Shown here: piece after piece, positions 26,421 through 36,237 of the stretch
How the letters are laid out: every line of letters starts with the position of its first letter
How positions within the stretch are numbered: position 1 is the first letter of the stretch
Assembly: GCA_001664505.1 (NCBI GenBank)
Contig: CP011806.1
Span: 1,703,528 to 1,767,527, forward strand
Reading direction: 5' to 3'
Source: Acidobacteria bacterium Mor1
GTDB lineage: Bacteria > Acidobacteriota > Polarisedimenticolia > Polarisedimenticolales > Polarisedimenticolaceae
Length of the DNA stretch: 64,000 nt
Translations under genes and position numbers: made by a program
Notes under the pieces: generated by a model
Databases searched by the model: none
Seen by the model: the letters and a program-made list of their open reading frames with translations, nothing else
Told to the model about the DNA's origin: nothing

Positions 26421-28703
26421 ATGCTTGATGCGGTTCGGGAGTTGCTCTCCGGTTCGTATGGGGTCGACGGGGAGCTGAAACGGCTTCCCGGGGAGAACGA
26501 AAACTACTCGGTGACCGCCGGAGAAGGCGGGCGCTACGTGCTCAAGCTCGCCGATGCCGGGCTGCGGTCCGACGAGTTGGAGCTCGAGCACCAGGCGGTG
26601 GAGCATGCCCAGGCCGCGACCCTGGGGGTGGCGCTGCCTCGAATCAGGCCGACGAAACGTGGGAGCATCGAGGCCAGATCGGCGGGAGCCGGCGGCTTGC
26701 GCGGCCGGCTGCTGGAGTTCGTCAGCGGGTCGGCGTGGTGCGATCGGGAAACCCCGCCTGGAACCGAGACGCTGCGGGCGTTGGGCAGCCTGCTCGCGCG
26801 GCTCGACCTCGCCCTGGCCCGGGTCTCTCATCCGGCGGCGATACGGACCCACCGCTGGGATCTGACCGCAGCGCGGCAGCACCGCCCCAAGATCGGGCTC
26901 GTCGAGGATCCTGCCCGGCGCCGTCTGCTCGAGCAGGCGTTCCATCTCTACGGCGCCTGTGCCCTGCCCCGACTGGGTAACCTGCCCTGGTCGTTGATTC
27001 ACGGCGACGCCAACGACGAGAACATCCTGCTCGACGGCGATCGCATCTCCGGTCTGCTGGACTTCGGCGACTGCCTGCACAACCCGACGGTCTGCGAGGT
27101 CGCCATCGCCCTGGCCTACGTCATGCTCGAACGGGAGGACCCGGTCGAGGCAGGCGCCGCGATGGTCGGCGGCTATCACTCGGTGCGGCCGCTGAGTGCC
27201 GACGAACTGGCGGTGCTCTACCCGCTGATCTGCGGCCGGCTGGGCACCACGGTGACCGTGGCCGCCGAGCGGCGGCAGATCGATCCCGACCACCCCAACT
27301 GGTTCGTCAGCGAGGGGCCGGCCTGGCGGCTACTCGAGAAGCTCGGTGCCGACGACCCGGCGGAGATCGGTAGTGCCCTGGCCGCCGAAACCGGAATCGA
27401 TCCCTTCGCCGACCGGGGCGCTCCGCTGATGAACCTGCGGGAGGCGAGGCGGCGGCATATCGGGCCGGCGCTGTCATTGAGCTACCGGGAACCGCTGAAG
27501 ATCGTGCGAGGCGCCGGCGCCTATCTCTACGACCAGCGGGGCCGTCCCTACCTGGATCTGGTCAACAACGTCTGCCATGTGGGCCACTGCCATCCCCGGG
27601 TAGTCGAGGCGGGACAGCGGCAGATGGCGCAGCTGAACACCAACACGCGCTACGTCTACGACGGACTGACCGCCTACGCCGAACGGCTGAGCGGCAAGCT
27701 GCCCGCCGGGCTGGACGTCTGTTTCTTCGTCAACTCGGGCAGCGAGGCCAACGAACTGGCGCTGCGCCTGGCCTGGACCGCCACCGGCCGCAAGGATCTC
27801 CTGGTGGTCGATGGCGCCTACCACGGACACACTTCGACCCTGATCGACATCAGCCCCTACAAGTTCATGGGCAAGGGGGGCCGGGGCCGCCCCGAGCCCT
27901 GGGTCCACGTGGTGCCGGTGGCCGACGGCTACCGGGGCGTCCACAAGGGTATGAGCAGCGAGACCGGCCGGGCCTACGCCGACGACCTGGGCCGGGTGAT
28001 CGGCGACATGTCCACGCCGCCTGCGGCGTTCATCAGCGAATCGCTGCTCGGCTGCGGAGGCCAGGTCATCCCGCCGGCAGGCTACTTTCAGCGCGCCTAC
28101 GAACATGTCCGGGCCGCCGGAGGCATCTGCATCGCCGATGAGGTCCAGGTCGGTTTCGGCCGGGTCGGCAGCCGCTTCTGGGCCTTCGAGCTCCAGGATG
28201 TGGTCCCCGACATCGTGGTGATGGGCAAGCCCATCGGCAACGGCCACCCCATGTCCGCGGTGGTCACCACCCGGGAGATCGCCGACGCCTTCGCCAACGG
28301 CATGGAGTTCTTCGCCACCTTCGGCGGCAACCCGGTTTCCTGCGCCATCGGCATGGCGGTCCTGGACGTGGTCGACGAGGAGGGGCTGCAGCAGCACGCC
28401 CTCGAGGTCGGCAGCCGCTTCAAACGCGGATTAGAATTAATCAAAGAAAAGCACGCCCTGATCGGGGATGTCCGCGGGGAGGGGCTTTTTCTCGGGATCG
28501 AACTGGTCCGGGACCGGAAAACCCTGGAACCCGCAGATACCGAGGCCGCGGAGCTGATCGAACGGATGAAGCGCCGGGGTGTCCTGCTCAGCGTCGACGG
28601 CCCCCTTCATAATGTGCTCAAGATCAAGCCGCCGATGGTTCTGAGCGCCGACGACGTCGATATGGTCCTCCGGACCCTCTCCGACGAGCTGACCGTCTTA
28701 TAA
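26421..28703 (+). CDS. Fusion of APH-type kinase and class III PLP phospho-lyase (hydroxylysine kinase + AGXT2L-like)
   Basis: The 760-residue protein joins two enzymes. Residues 1-330 are an APH/choline-kinase fold with the catalytic loop LIHGDANDENILL and metal motif GLLDFGDCLHN, closest in pattern to hydroxylysine kinase. Residues 345-760 are a class III PLP enzyme with the lysine motif VVMGKPIGNGHP and the tail LLSVDGPLHNVLKIKPPM, very close to animal AGXT2L1/AGXT2L2. These are ammoniophospholyases acting on phosphoethanolamine or 5-phosphohydroxylysine. The protein would phosphorylate an amino alcohol and then eliminate phosphate and ammonia. If hydroxylysine is the substrate, the product is 2-aminoadipate semialdehyde. 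ATG at 26421 has only a weak ribosome site; TTG at 26418 is possible. Confidence 0.88.
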   Translation: MLDAVRELLSGSYGVDGELKRLPGENENYSVTAGEGGRYVLKLADAGLRSDELELEHQAVEHAQAATLGVALPRIRPTKRGSIEARSAGAGGLRGRLLEFVSGSAWCDRETPPGTETLRALGSLLARLDLALARVSHPAAIRTHRWDLTAARQHRPKIGLVEDPARRRLLEQAFHLYGACALPRLGNLPWSLIHGDANDENILLDGDRISGLLDFGDCLHNPTVCEVAIALAYVMLEREDPVEAGAAMVGGYHSVRPLSADELAVLYPLICGRLGTTVTVAAERRQIDPDHPNWFVSEGPAWRLLEKLGADDPAEIGSALAAETGIDPFADRGAPLMNLREARRRHIGPALSLSYREPLKIVRGAGAYLYDQRGRPYLDLVNNVCHVGHCHPRVVEAGQRQMAQLNTNTRYVYDGLTAYAERLSGKLPAGLDVCFFVNSGSEANELALRLAWTATGRKDLLVVDGAYHGHTSTLIDISPYKFMGKGGRGRPEPWVHVVPVADGYRGVHKGMSSETGRAYADDLGRVIGDMSTPPAAFISESLLGCGGQVIPPAGYFQRAYEHVRAAGGICIADEVQVGFGRVGSRFWAFELQDVVPDIVVMGKPIGNGHPMSAVVTTREIADAFANGMEFFATFGGNPVSCAIGMAVLDVVDEEGLQQHALEVGSRFKRGLELIKEKHALIGDVRGEGLFLGIELVRDRKTLEPADTEAAELIERMKRRGVLLSVDGPLHNVLKIKPPMVLSADDVDMVLRTLSDELTVL

Positions 28704-28848
28704 GAATTAACAACGCCTACCCCATCGGCGTCGTTGACACGACAGCCATATGAACGTAAAAACCGCGTGTCCCCGGAATTCTCGGGGTCGCGCGGCACGA
28801 TCCGTCCACGGTGCCGCTGCTTAAGGGTCACCGCCAAGGGGGGCTTTC

Positions 28849-31800
28849 ATGCTCAAGGGTTCCGGGACCGGCGCGGTCCGTCTGAATCGTTGCTATCACG
28901 TCATAATTGCACTGCTCGTCGCCGCCGTATCGCTTCCGGCCATGGCGGCGCCCGACTGCTACCAGGGGATCAACACGCTGACCCTCGAACCGGGGCAGAC
29001 GATTCATCTGGGCGACCGGGAAATCCACGCCCGGGCCGAACGCACCACCATGTTGAACGACGACGACGACGTGATCCCTGCAGTGGCCGTCGACCTGCTG
29101 ATCCGTTGGCGGGACACCCGGCAGCACAAGAGCCGGGTCGGCACCTACCTGCCCCACCTGGCCGTCGAGTACGACGCGACCTGGCAGAGCGGCAGCTCCG
29201 AGTCCGGCGACCTGCAGTTCCGGTTGACCAACGACGGCCCGGGATACGGTAAAGACCTCGTCATTCCCGAGACCGCTTTCGACCAGGACAGCCTGCGGCT
29301 CTCGTTCCGCATCTCGAAATGGGCCAGCAACGCCGGCAACGCGGAGACCGAAGACAGCTGCCCGCTGCCGACGACTCTGGGCATGGAGATGGTGCTCGGC
29401 GAGCTGAACCAGGCCCCGGCGATCGACTACGGGACCAGCCTTGGCGAGGTGGACGAAGATCCGCTGCGCATGCGCCTGGTGGGTAGCCTCGACCCGCGCG
29501 CTCCCGACAACTACAACGACATCTGGGGCTGGAACAACGGCACCACCTTCCTCGCCATCCTCGGTGGCGTGAACGGCACGTCGTTCGTCGACATCACCGA
29601 TCCGACCAACCCGGTGGAAGTCGCCTACTTCTCCGGCGTCAACAGCTCCTGGCGCGACATGAAGGCCTTCGGCAACTTCGCCTACGTCGGCTCCGAAGGG
29701 GGTAGCAGCGGCATCCGGGTGTTCGACCTGAGCGACCCGCTGAACCCGGTGCTGGTCCAGACCTACACCGGCGGCATCTCGACCTCGCACAACGTGGCCC
29801 TCAACGAGGACCTCGGTCATCTGTACGTGGTCGGCGCCAACAACGGCACCCGCATCCTCGACGTCGCCACCGACGGTGCCAACCCGGTGGAACTGGCCGA
29901 TTGGCAGGTCCGCTACGTCCACGACGCCTACATCACCGGCAACACCGCCTACTTCTCCGAGATCAACAACGGCGTGCAGGAGATTCTCGACTCCACCGAT
30001 CTGAACAACCTGCAGCAGCTCAAGATCTGGTCGACTCCGCTGAACTTCACCCACAACGTCTGGGCCAACGACGACCAGAGCGTCTGCGTGACCACCGATG
30101 AGACCACCAGCTCGCCGGTCGCCGCCTACGACATCTCCGACCTCTCGGCACCCGGCGATCCGCCGCTGCTGTCGGCGTTCCAGCCGAACGCCTCGACGAT
30201 TCCGCACAACGCCTACTTCGACGACGCGCCGTTCAACACCCGCGTCGCCGTGTCCCACTACGGAATCGGTCTGCAGTACTTCGACCTGACCGACCCGCGC
30301 AACCCGGTGACTCTGGGTAGCTACGACACCCTGCCGTCGGGCGACACCGGCACCGCCGGCGCCTGGGGCTGTTACCCCTACGACCCCCGCGGCTACATCC
30401 TGATCAGCGACATCTCTACCGGTCTCTACATCTTCGAGTACGAGCCCACCGGCGGCGTGTTGACCGGCTCGGTCACCGACGGCGGCAGCGGCAACCCGGT
30501 CGAGAACGCCCGGATCGTCGTGCTTGCCGACGGCCAGGAGACCTTCTCCAACGACGCCGGCGGCTTCGGCCTCTACGCGCCGGAAGGCCCGGTGCAGCTG
30601 CGGATCAGTGCTCCGGGTTACAGCACCGCGCTGATTTCCGGCGAGGACATGCTGCTCGACGGCAGCGTCCAGGTCGACGCTCAGCTGGTGCGCCTGCCCA
30701 CCGGGCCCCTCGACGGTGTCGTACGCCGGGCGGACAACCAGAACCCCATCGCCGGCGCCACCGTCGAGATCCCGGCGCTGAACCTCTCGTTGACCACCGC
30801 TGCCGACGGCACCTTCACCATCGGTGACGTGGCGGTCGGCGGCTACGTGCTGACCGCCAGCGCCTTCGGCTTCTCGCCGGAGGAAACCCGCATCCTGCAA
30901 ACCACCGGCGGCACCAGCGGCATCGTGCTCGAACTCGGTGCGGCCTTCCTGGCCGACGATGCCGAGACCGACCAGGGTTGGTCCCAGGGCGTCGGTGGCG
31001 ACACGGCGAACACCGGTATCTGGGAACGGGGCGACCCGATCGGCAAGAGCGGCGGCAACGTCCAGCCGGAGGACGACGCGACTCCGGCCCCCGGCGTCCA
31101 GTGCTTCGTCACCGGCAACACCGGCGGCGGCAACGACACCGACGACGTCGACGGCGGCGTGACCACCCTGCTCTCCCCCAGCTTCTCCCTGGCCGGCGTC
31201 GATGCCGCCCAGATCGAGTTCGCCCGCTTCGTCTCCACCGACGGCGGCTTCTTCGGCGGCGGCGGTACCTTCCGCGCCCAGGTCTCCGACAACAACGGCG
31301 GTAGCTGGATTCCGCTGGAGCAGATCTCCGACGACGAAAACCAGTGGACCCGGGTCCGCTTCGACCTCGGTGCCTTCACCAGCTTCACCAACACCATGCA
31401 GATCCGCTTCCAGGCCCAGAGCACCGGCTCCAGCAACTTCAGCGTGCTCGAGGCCGCGGTCGACGACATCCAGATCACCCGGGCCTGCACCCCGGCGTTC
31501 AACCAGAACGCCAACGACAGCGACGCCGACAACCTGGTCGACGCCTGCGACCTTTGCCCGGCCGACCCGGACAACGACATCGACGGTGACGGCCTGTGCG
31601 GCAACGTCGACAACTCCCCCTTCGACGCCAACGCCGACCAGATCGACACCGACCTGGACCAGATCGGCGACGCCTCGGACAACTGCGTGGCCGACGCCAA
31701 CCCGGCCCAGCGCGACCTGGACGGTGACGGCATCGGCGACGCCTGCGATGACGACATCGACGGCGACTCGGTGCTCAACGGCACCGACACCGACGACGAC

Positions 31801-32193
31801 AACGACGGCGTGGACAACGCCTCGGACAACTGCCCGACGGTGCCCAACGACACCCAGCAGGACGAGGACCTGGACAACATCGGCAACGCCTGCGACGACG
31901 ACGACGCTCTGGTACAGGGTGTGATCGTCGACGGCAACCAGATCCGCTGGGAGCCGGAAGCCGACGCCGACAGCTACAACGTCTACCGCGGCGACCTGGG
32001 CACTCCGGCGCTGCTGCCGCTGGCGGATTGCTTCGCCAACGGCCTGACCACCCGCTACGTCAACGACCTCGATATCCCGACCCGGGGCGACGGCTTCTTC
32101 TACCTCGTCTCGCGGGATGCCGGCGGCACCGAAGGGTCGCTGGGCGATCAGTCCAACGGCGCCCTGCGCGTCGTGAACAACGCCTGTCCGTAA
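28849..32193 (+). CDS. Secreted LVIVD/choice-of-anchor-B protein with thrombospondin type 3 repeats
   Basis: This 1114-residue exported protein has a signal peptide (HVIIALLVAAVSLPAMAA), then a domain at 40-190 whose pattern (GTYLPHLAVEY; TNDGPGYGKDL) recalls the P19/Tp34 fold. LVIVD repeats follow at 200-540 (SFVDITDPTNPVEVAYF; IRVFDLSDPLNPVLVQTY). Two carboxypeptidase-regulatory-like domains lie at 535-695, a jelly-roll-like domain at 700-880, calcium-binding type 3 repeats at 885-1020 (DIDGDGLCGNVDNSPFDANA) and a C-terminal module with SYNVYRGDL and a final Cys-Pro. It is probably displayed on the surface; ligand unknown. ATG has AAGGGGGG upstream. It follows the kinase/lyase fusion and precedes the duplicated-domain gene by 14 bases. 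Confidence 0.85.
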   Translation: MLKGSGTGAVRLNRCYHVIIALLVAAVSLPAMAAPDCYQGINTLTLEPGQTIHLGDREIHARAERTTMLNDDDDVIPAVAVDLLIRWRDTRQHKSRVGTYLPHLAVEYDATWQSGSSESGDLQFRLTNDGPGYGKDLVIPETAFDQDSLRLSFRISKWASNAGNAETEDSCPLPTTLGMEMVLGELNQAPAIDYGTSLGEVDEDPLRMRLVGSLDPRAPDNYNDIWGWNNGTTFLAILGGVNGTSFVDITDPTNPVEVAYFSGVNSSWRDMKAFGNFAYVGSEGGSSGIRVFDLSDPLNPVLVQTYTGGISTSHNVALNEDLGHLYVVGANNGTRILDVATDGANPVELADWQVRYVHDAYITGNTAYFSEINNGVQEILDSTDLNNLQQLKIWSTPLNFTHNVWANDDQSVCVTTDETTSSPVAAYDISDLSAPGDPPLLSAFQPNASTIPHNAYFDDAPFNTRVAVSHYGIGLQYFDLTDPRNPVTLGSYDTLPSGDTGTAGAWGCYPYDPRGYILISDISTGLYIFEYEPTGGVLTGSVTDGGSGNPVENARIVVLADGQETFSNDAGGFGLYAPEGPVQLRISAPGYSTALISGEDMLLDGSVQVDAQLVRLPTGPLDGVVRRADNQNPIAGATVEIPALNLSLTTAADGTFTIGDVAVGGYVLTASAFGFSPEETRILQTTGGTSGIVLELGAAFLADDAETDQGWSQGVGGDTANTGIWERGDPIGKSGGNVQPEDDATPAPGVQCFVTGNTGGGNDTDDVDGGVTTLLSPSFSLAGVDAAQIEFARFVSTDGGFFGGGGTFRAQVSDNNGGSWIPLEQISDDENQWTRVRFDLGAFTSFTNTMQIRFQAQSTGSSNFSVLEAAVDDIQITRACTPAFNQNANDSDADNLVDACDLCPADPDNDIDGDGLCGNVDNSPFDANADQIDTDLDQIGDASDNCVADANPAQRDLDGDGIGDACDDDIDGDSVLNGTDTDDDNDGVDNASDNCPTVPNDTQQDEDLDNIGNACDDDDALVQGVIVDGNQIRWEPEADADSYNVYRGDLGTPALLPLADCFANGLTTRYVNDLDIPTRGDGFFYLVSRDAGGTEGSLGDQSNGALRVVNNACP

Positions 32194-32207
32194 GGAGAAA
32201 CGCAGTC

Positions 32208-34187
32208 ATGAGACTCCGTAAGCAATCCTTGCTTCTCGCCGGCACCGCCCTGGTCGCGGTCGGATGTGTTATCGCGGTGGGTTCCGACTTCGGACGGCGC
32301 ACCCTGGATCTGGTTCCCGGCGTACCCGGACCGGCAAGCCAGGAAGCGATGACCACCACGGTCACCGGCGAGACGTTGGCCGGAAAGGCCAAGAACCACC
32401 ATCACGGTCCCGCCGACGCGTTGGCCGGTCTGCCGACACCGTCGCCGACCGCCCGGCCGGCGATCGGGAGCGGTCCGATTCGCTACACCATCTTCGGCCG
32501 CAGCCCGCGGGTCAACCGCGAGGTGACCGGCGAAGTAACCCATGAACTGCACGGCATCCCCGCCCGCCCGGTCGACTCCTTCGTCTGGGATGGGGAGGGG
32601 TCCACGCCGGTCGATGGAGAGCTGCTGCTCAGCATCGACCCGGTCACTGAACAGGGTGTGCTTCAAGCCTCCTGGAAGGACCGGCACGGCGACTGGCTCT
32701 ACGAGCAGTTCACTCACTACCACCCGCACCACCCCTCGGGTGTCCGCTTCGGCACGTCGAAGTCCGCCCGGGACATCATGCTGAATGAGGCAGCCATCGG
32801 AAACGTCTACCTTCACGGAGACACCACCGCAGGCCTGCCCGTACTCCCGACCGTCTACACCTACTTCGGACTGTGGGGTAAGGGCACCAGCACCCTCAAC
32901 GGTTCCGAGTTCCCCAACGTCTACGGGCTGCCCTCCCCCTACTGGGACGGTCACCTGATGGCGACCATCGGCGCGCGGCAAAACGACGGCACCGTGCGCA
33001 CGCTCGACGGGGGTATCTACAACCCCAGCCAGGGTGCCAACGGCATGCTGACCAACGACGACATGGAAGTGCACCTGACCTGGCACGACGAGCGCTTCCC
33101 GATGGCGCCGGGGAACTTCCCGCCGATCTTCGACTTTTTCTACCACCTGGTGTTCGAGGACGTGATGATGCAGATCGTCCAGATCGACACCATCGGCGGC
33201 CCGTCCCGCTCCTTCGCCGCCGGGCTGCCCCAGACCACTCTGGGGAGCAGCGGCAACAACTTCGGTCCCGCACCCCAGGCCGGTGCTCCGGTGAATCTCG
33301 ATGAGGCGCGTCCCGCGCTGAATCGGGCCTTCTCCCGGCTGGCCGCGCTGGATCCGGCAGCCGCCACCGCAAGCCGCTCCAACGACGACAGCATCGGCCA
33401 TCTCGGCGCCATGCGCTTCCATGCCGAGGCCGCCTCGCCCCGGATCAACCGCCGGGCCACCGGCGAGAGCCTCAGCTCCGTCGGAGGCGTGATCGCGTCG
33501 CCGGTGGATAGCCGGGTGGTCGACGGTCAAGGTTCGGTCCGTAGCTCCGGCAACATCCAGATGCTGGTCGACCCGGTGACCAACGCCGGAGTGATCGAGG
33601 CGAGCTGGACCGACGACAACGGCACCTGGACCTACACCCAGAACGTGTTCGCCATGCCCTCCGATGAGGCCTCGGGCCTGCGGATGGACACCAGCGTGGC
33701 CAACGAGGTGATGCAGTACGGCGACCCGGTGTTGATCAACGCGATGCGGCACGGCGACACCGAGGCAGGAACCGACGAACTCCCGACGGTCCACAGTTAC
33801 CTGACGACCCAGGGCCCGGCGCAGATCACCTTGAACGGCGTGCCCTTCGAGAACACCGTCGACGGACCGGGGGCCCCCTGGATCGGTGAGATCGAGATCA
33901 CCGAAGGAATCCGCAACCCCGACGGCACGATCAAGACCCGCCGAGGCGGTTTCTACGGCCCCGAGAACTCCGACGACGGATTCGTCGAGCGCTACGACCT
34001 GGAACTCCACCTGACCTTCCGCGACCAGGCGGGCCTGCCCGGCGAGAACGTCCCCGCCGAGCATGACTTCTTCTACAACGTCACCTTCGAGGACGTGCTG
34101 CTCGAGATGGTCCAGGCCGACCGCGTCAGCTTCGACGTCTCGAGCCCGGGTTCGGTCAACCAGAGCGACCGCATCCAGCGCCAGTAG
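32208..34187 (+). CDS. Exported protein of two tandem copies of an unrecognised ~235-residue domain
   Basis: The 659-residue protein starts with a hydrophobic signal (SLLLAGTALVAVGCVIAVG), possibly a lipoprotein signal although the lipobox is imperfect. Residues 94-328 and 401-645 are homologous. Each has PRxNRxxTGE, PVDSxVxDGxGS, a SIDPVTEQGVLQASW or LVDPVTNAGVIEASW strand, HGDTxAGxxxLPTVxxYxxxxG, DDxxELHLTxxDxxxxP and FFYxxxFEDVxxxMVQxD. I do not recognise the family. The AAGGAG ribosome site overlaps the preceding stop codon, so it is co-transcribed with the LVIVD gene, and a strong terminator follows. A surface partner of the LVIVD protein is a reasonable guess. Confidence 0.75.
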   Translation: MRLRKQSLLLAGTALVAVGCVIAVGSDFGRRTLDLVPGVPGPASQEAMTTTVTGETLAGKAKNHHHGPADALAGLPTPSPTARPAIGSGPIRYTIFGRSPRVNREVTGEVTHELHGIPARPVDSFVWDGEGSTPVDGELLLSIDPVTEQGVLQASWKDRHGDWLYEQFTHYHPHHPSGVRFGTSKSARDIMLNEAAIGNVYLHGDTTAGLPVLPTVYTYFGLWGKGTSTLNGSEFPNVYGLPSPYWDGHLMATIGARQNDGTVRTLDGGIYNPSQGANGMLTNDDMEVHLTWHDERFPMAPGNFPPIFDFFYHLVFEDVMMQIVQIDTIGGPSRSFAAGLPQTTLGSSGNNFGPAPQAGAPVNLDEARPALNRAFSRLAALDPAAATASRSNDDSIGHLGAMRFHAEAASPRINRRATGESLSSVGGVIASPVDSRVVDGQGSVRSSGNIQMLVDPVTNAGVIEASWTDDNGTWTYTQNVFAMPSDEASGLRMDTSVANEVMQYGDPVLINAMRHGDTEAGTDELPTVHSYLTTQGPAQITLNGVPFENTVDGPGAPWIGEIEITEGIRNPDGTIKTRRGGFYGPENSDDGFVERYDLELHLTFRDQAGLPGENVPAEHDFFYNVTFEDVLLEMVQADRVSFDVSSPGSVNQSDRIQRQ

Positions 34188-34210
34188 GCGCCGGCCAAGC
34201 CGACACGAAG

Positions 34211-34238
34211 ACGCCCCGCTTCGGCGGGGCGTTTTTTT
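34211..34238 (+). terminator. Intrinsic terminator after the LVIVD operon
   Basis: A perfect 9-bp stem (ACGCCCCGC with GCGGGGCGT) around a TTCG loop is followed by seven T residues at 34232-34238. It is the best terminator in the window and closes the plus-strand unit. The antiporter stop codon on the other strand begins inside the T run. Confidence 0.93.
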
Positions 34239-36237
34239 ATTGCTTGGTGCCCGGCTCGAACAGGTCGATGGCCAGGTCGAGAGCCTCTTCGGTCCCCAGG
34301 AGGTAGACCTCGTCTCCCACGTGGAAGCTTTCGGTCGGGTCCGGTTTTTGGAGCAGCCGGCCATCGCGGCGAGCCCCGACCACCAGCGCCCCGGTCACGC
34401 TGCGTAGCCGCATGCTCACCGGAGATTTGCCGACCACCGGCGCCCCCTCGCGAACCAAGACCGTCTCGACCTTGAGCTCGTCGAGACCCCGGGTCTCTCC
34501 GACCCGGGACCGGGGAATCGTCTGACGGCGATCACTGGTCTGGGAGATCGCGCGCACGTCGCGGATCCGCTCCTCGATCACGTTGCGCGGCACCTCGATC
34601 CGCCGCAGCATGCGGGCGATGACCTCCACCGCCCCCTCGACCTCCTCGGCGACCACGTCCCGGGCGCCCAGCTTCAAGAGCGGCTCCCGCTCGAGCAGGT
34701 AGTGGCTGCGGATCAGGATCGGCACGTCTGGCGCCACCCTGTTGACGGTGTCGACGGTCCGCTGGGCGGCGGCAGGGTCGTTGATCAGTACCACAACCAG
34801 TTGCGCATCCTCGACGTGAGCGTGGTGCAGCGCCTCGGTGCTGGTGGCGTCGGCGTAGTACACCGGCAGCCCCTCGGCGCGGGCGGACCGCACGTTGTCC
34901 GAGTTGAGCTCGAGCCCGACGAAGGGCTTGTCGATCTCCCGCAGCGAGCGGGCCGCCAGACGGCCGGCGAGACCGAATCCGATCAGGACCACGTGGTCCC
35001 TGAGCGTGGCGTGGGAGGGTTCCGCTTCATCGATGCCCCGCACCCCGATCAACCGCTCCAGCGGCGCCAACAGCTTCTCGCCGGCGGTCACGTGAGGTGC
35101 GGCCCGCACCAGGATCGGCGTCAGGAACATCGAGAGCACCCCGGCGGCCAGCAGCGGCCTCACCGCGGTGTCCCCGATCAAGCCGCTGGCCTGAGCCTGC
35201 TGGGTCAGCACGAAGCCGAACTCACCGAACTGGGCCAGGCCGACACCGGCGAGCCACGCGACCCGGGCCGGGAAGCGCATCGCCATGGCGGCCAGGGTCG
35301 CCACCGCCCCCTTGGCCAGCAGGAACCCGGCGAGCAACCCGCCGACCAGGATCGGCTGGGCCAGCACCACCCGGATATCGAACAGCATGCCCAGCAAGAC
35401 GAAGAACAGGCTGACGAAGGCATCCCTGAGCGGCAGGATGTCCCCCATCGCCCGGTGGCCGTACTCGGTATCGGCGACCACCATGCCGCCGAGAAAGGCC
35501 CCCAGCGCCAGGGACAGGCCGACGTGGGAGGTCAGCCAGGCGGTACCGATACAGATCCCGAGAATCGCGATCAGGAAGACCTCGCGGCTGCGGCTGGCGT
35601 CGACCAGAGCCAGCAGCTTGGGCACCACGAAGCGGGAAACCGCCACGATCCCGATGAGCACCAGTGCCGCCTTGCCCAGGGCCATCAAGACCGCCCCGGC
35701 GGCGCCTCCCGCCGAGCCCGCCTGGGCCAGCAGCGGCACGATCAACACCATCGGAACCACGCAGAGGTCCTGGAAGATCAGGGTGCCGACGATGAATCGG
35801 CCGTGGGGAGCATCCAGTTCCCGGCGCTCGACCAGGGCCCGCAGCACGATCGCCGTCGACGACAGGGCGAAGACGAAGCCGTAGAAGGTCGCGCGACCCG
35901 GCGGCTGCCCCAGTGCCGTGGCGACCAGCGCCGCGATCCCCGCGGTCAGGCCGACCTGGAGAAAACCTCCCAGGGCCACCCGGCGGAAGATGTCCTTGAG
36001 CCGGGCGAGGGAAAACTCGAGACCGATGGAGAAGAGCAGCAGAACGACGCCGACCTCGGCCAGCACCTCGATCGAGTCGATGGAGGTCGCCAGACGCAGG
36101 CCGTAGGGGCCCATCAGCGCGCCGGCCGCCAGCAACCCGGCCACGGTCGGCAGCTTGAACCGCGACAGCAGAATCGTGACCGCCACCGCCAGCGCGGCGA
36201 CGACGACGAGCTCATCGAGAAGCGGTAGATGCCCCAT
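34237..36237 (-). CDS. CPA2 cation/proton antiporter with TrkA domains (KefB/KefC-like)
   Basis: The 666-residue membrane protein has about twelve helices (residues 1-395), including VGVVLLLFSIGLEFS and SSTAIVLRAL, an RCK/TrkA-N NAD-binding domain (HVVLIGFGLAGRLAARSL, near 415) and a TrkA-C domain at the end (VGDEVYLLGTEEALD). Such proteins exchange K+ or Na+ for H+ and are gated by the nucleotide-binding domain. It is a single gene facing the terminated LVIVD operon. ATG at 36237 lacks a clear ribosome site. Confidence 0.93.
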   Translation of the reverse strand: MGHLPLLDELVVVAALAVAVTILLSRFKLPTVAGLLAAGALMGPYGLRLATSIDSIEVLAEVGVVLLLFSIGLEFSLARLKDIFRRVALGGFLQVGLTAGIAALVATALGQPPGRATFYGFVFALSSTAIVLRALVERRELDAPHGRFIVGTLIFQDLCVVPMVLIVPLLAQAGSAGGAAGAVLMALGKAALVLIGIVAVSRFVVPKLLALVDASRSREVFLIAILGICIGTAWLTSHVGLSLALGAFLGGMVVADTEYGHRAMGDILPLRDAFVSLFFVLLGMLFDIRVVLAQPILVGGLLAGFLLAKGAVATLAAMAMRFPARVAWLAGVGLAQFGEFGFVLTQQAQASGLIGDTAVRPLLAAGVLSMFLTPILVRAAPHVTAGEKLLAPLERLIGVRGIDEAEPSHATLRDHVVLIGFGLAGRLAARSLREIDKPFVGLELNSDNVRSARAEGLPVYYADATSTEALHHAHVEDAQLVVVLINDPAAAQRTVDTVNRVAPDVPILIRSHYLLEREPLLKLGARDVVAEEVEGAVEVIARMLRRIEVPRNVIEERIRDVRAISQTSDRRQTIPRSRVGETRGLDELKVETVLVREGAPVVGKSPVSMRLRSVTGALVVGARRDGRLLQKPDPTESFHVGDEVYLLGTEEALDLAIDLFEPGTKQ

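Noticed and set aside
25212-27293. 693-codon antisense frame across the PD40 gene, tRNA-Ser and fusion gene
   Set aside because: It runs through a tRNA and two sense genes and has no start context. It reflects stop-codon scarcity at high GC.
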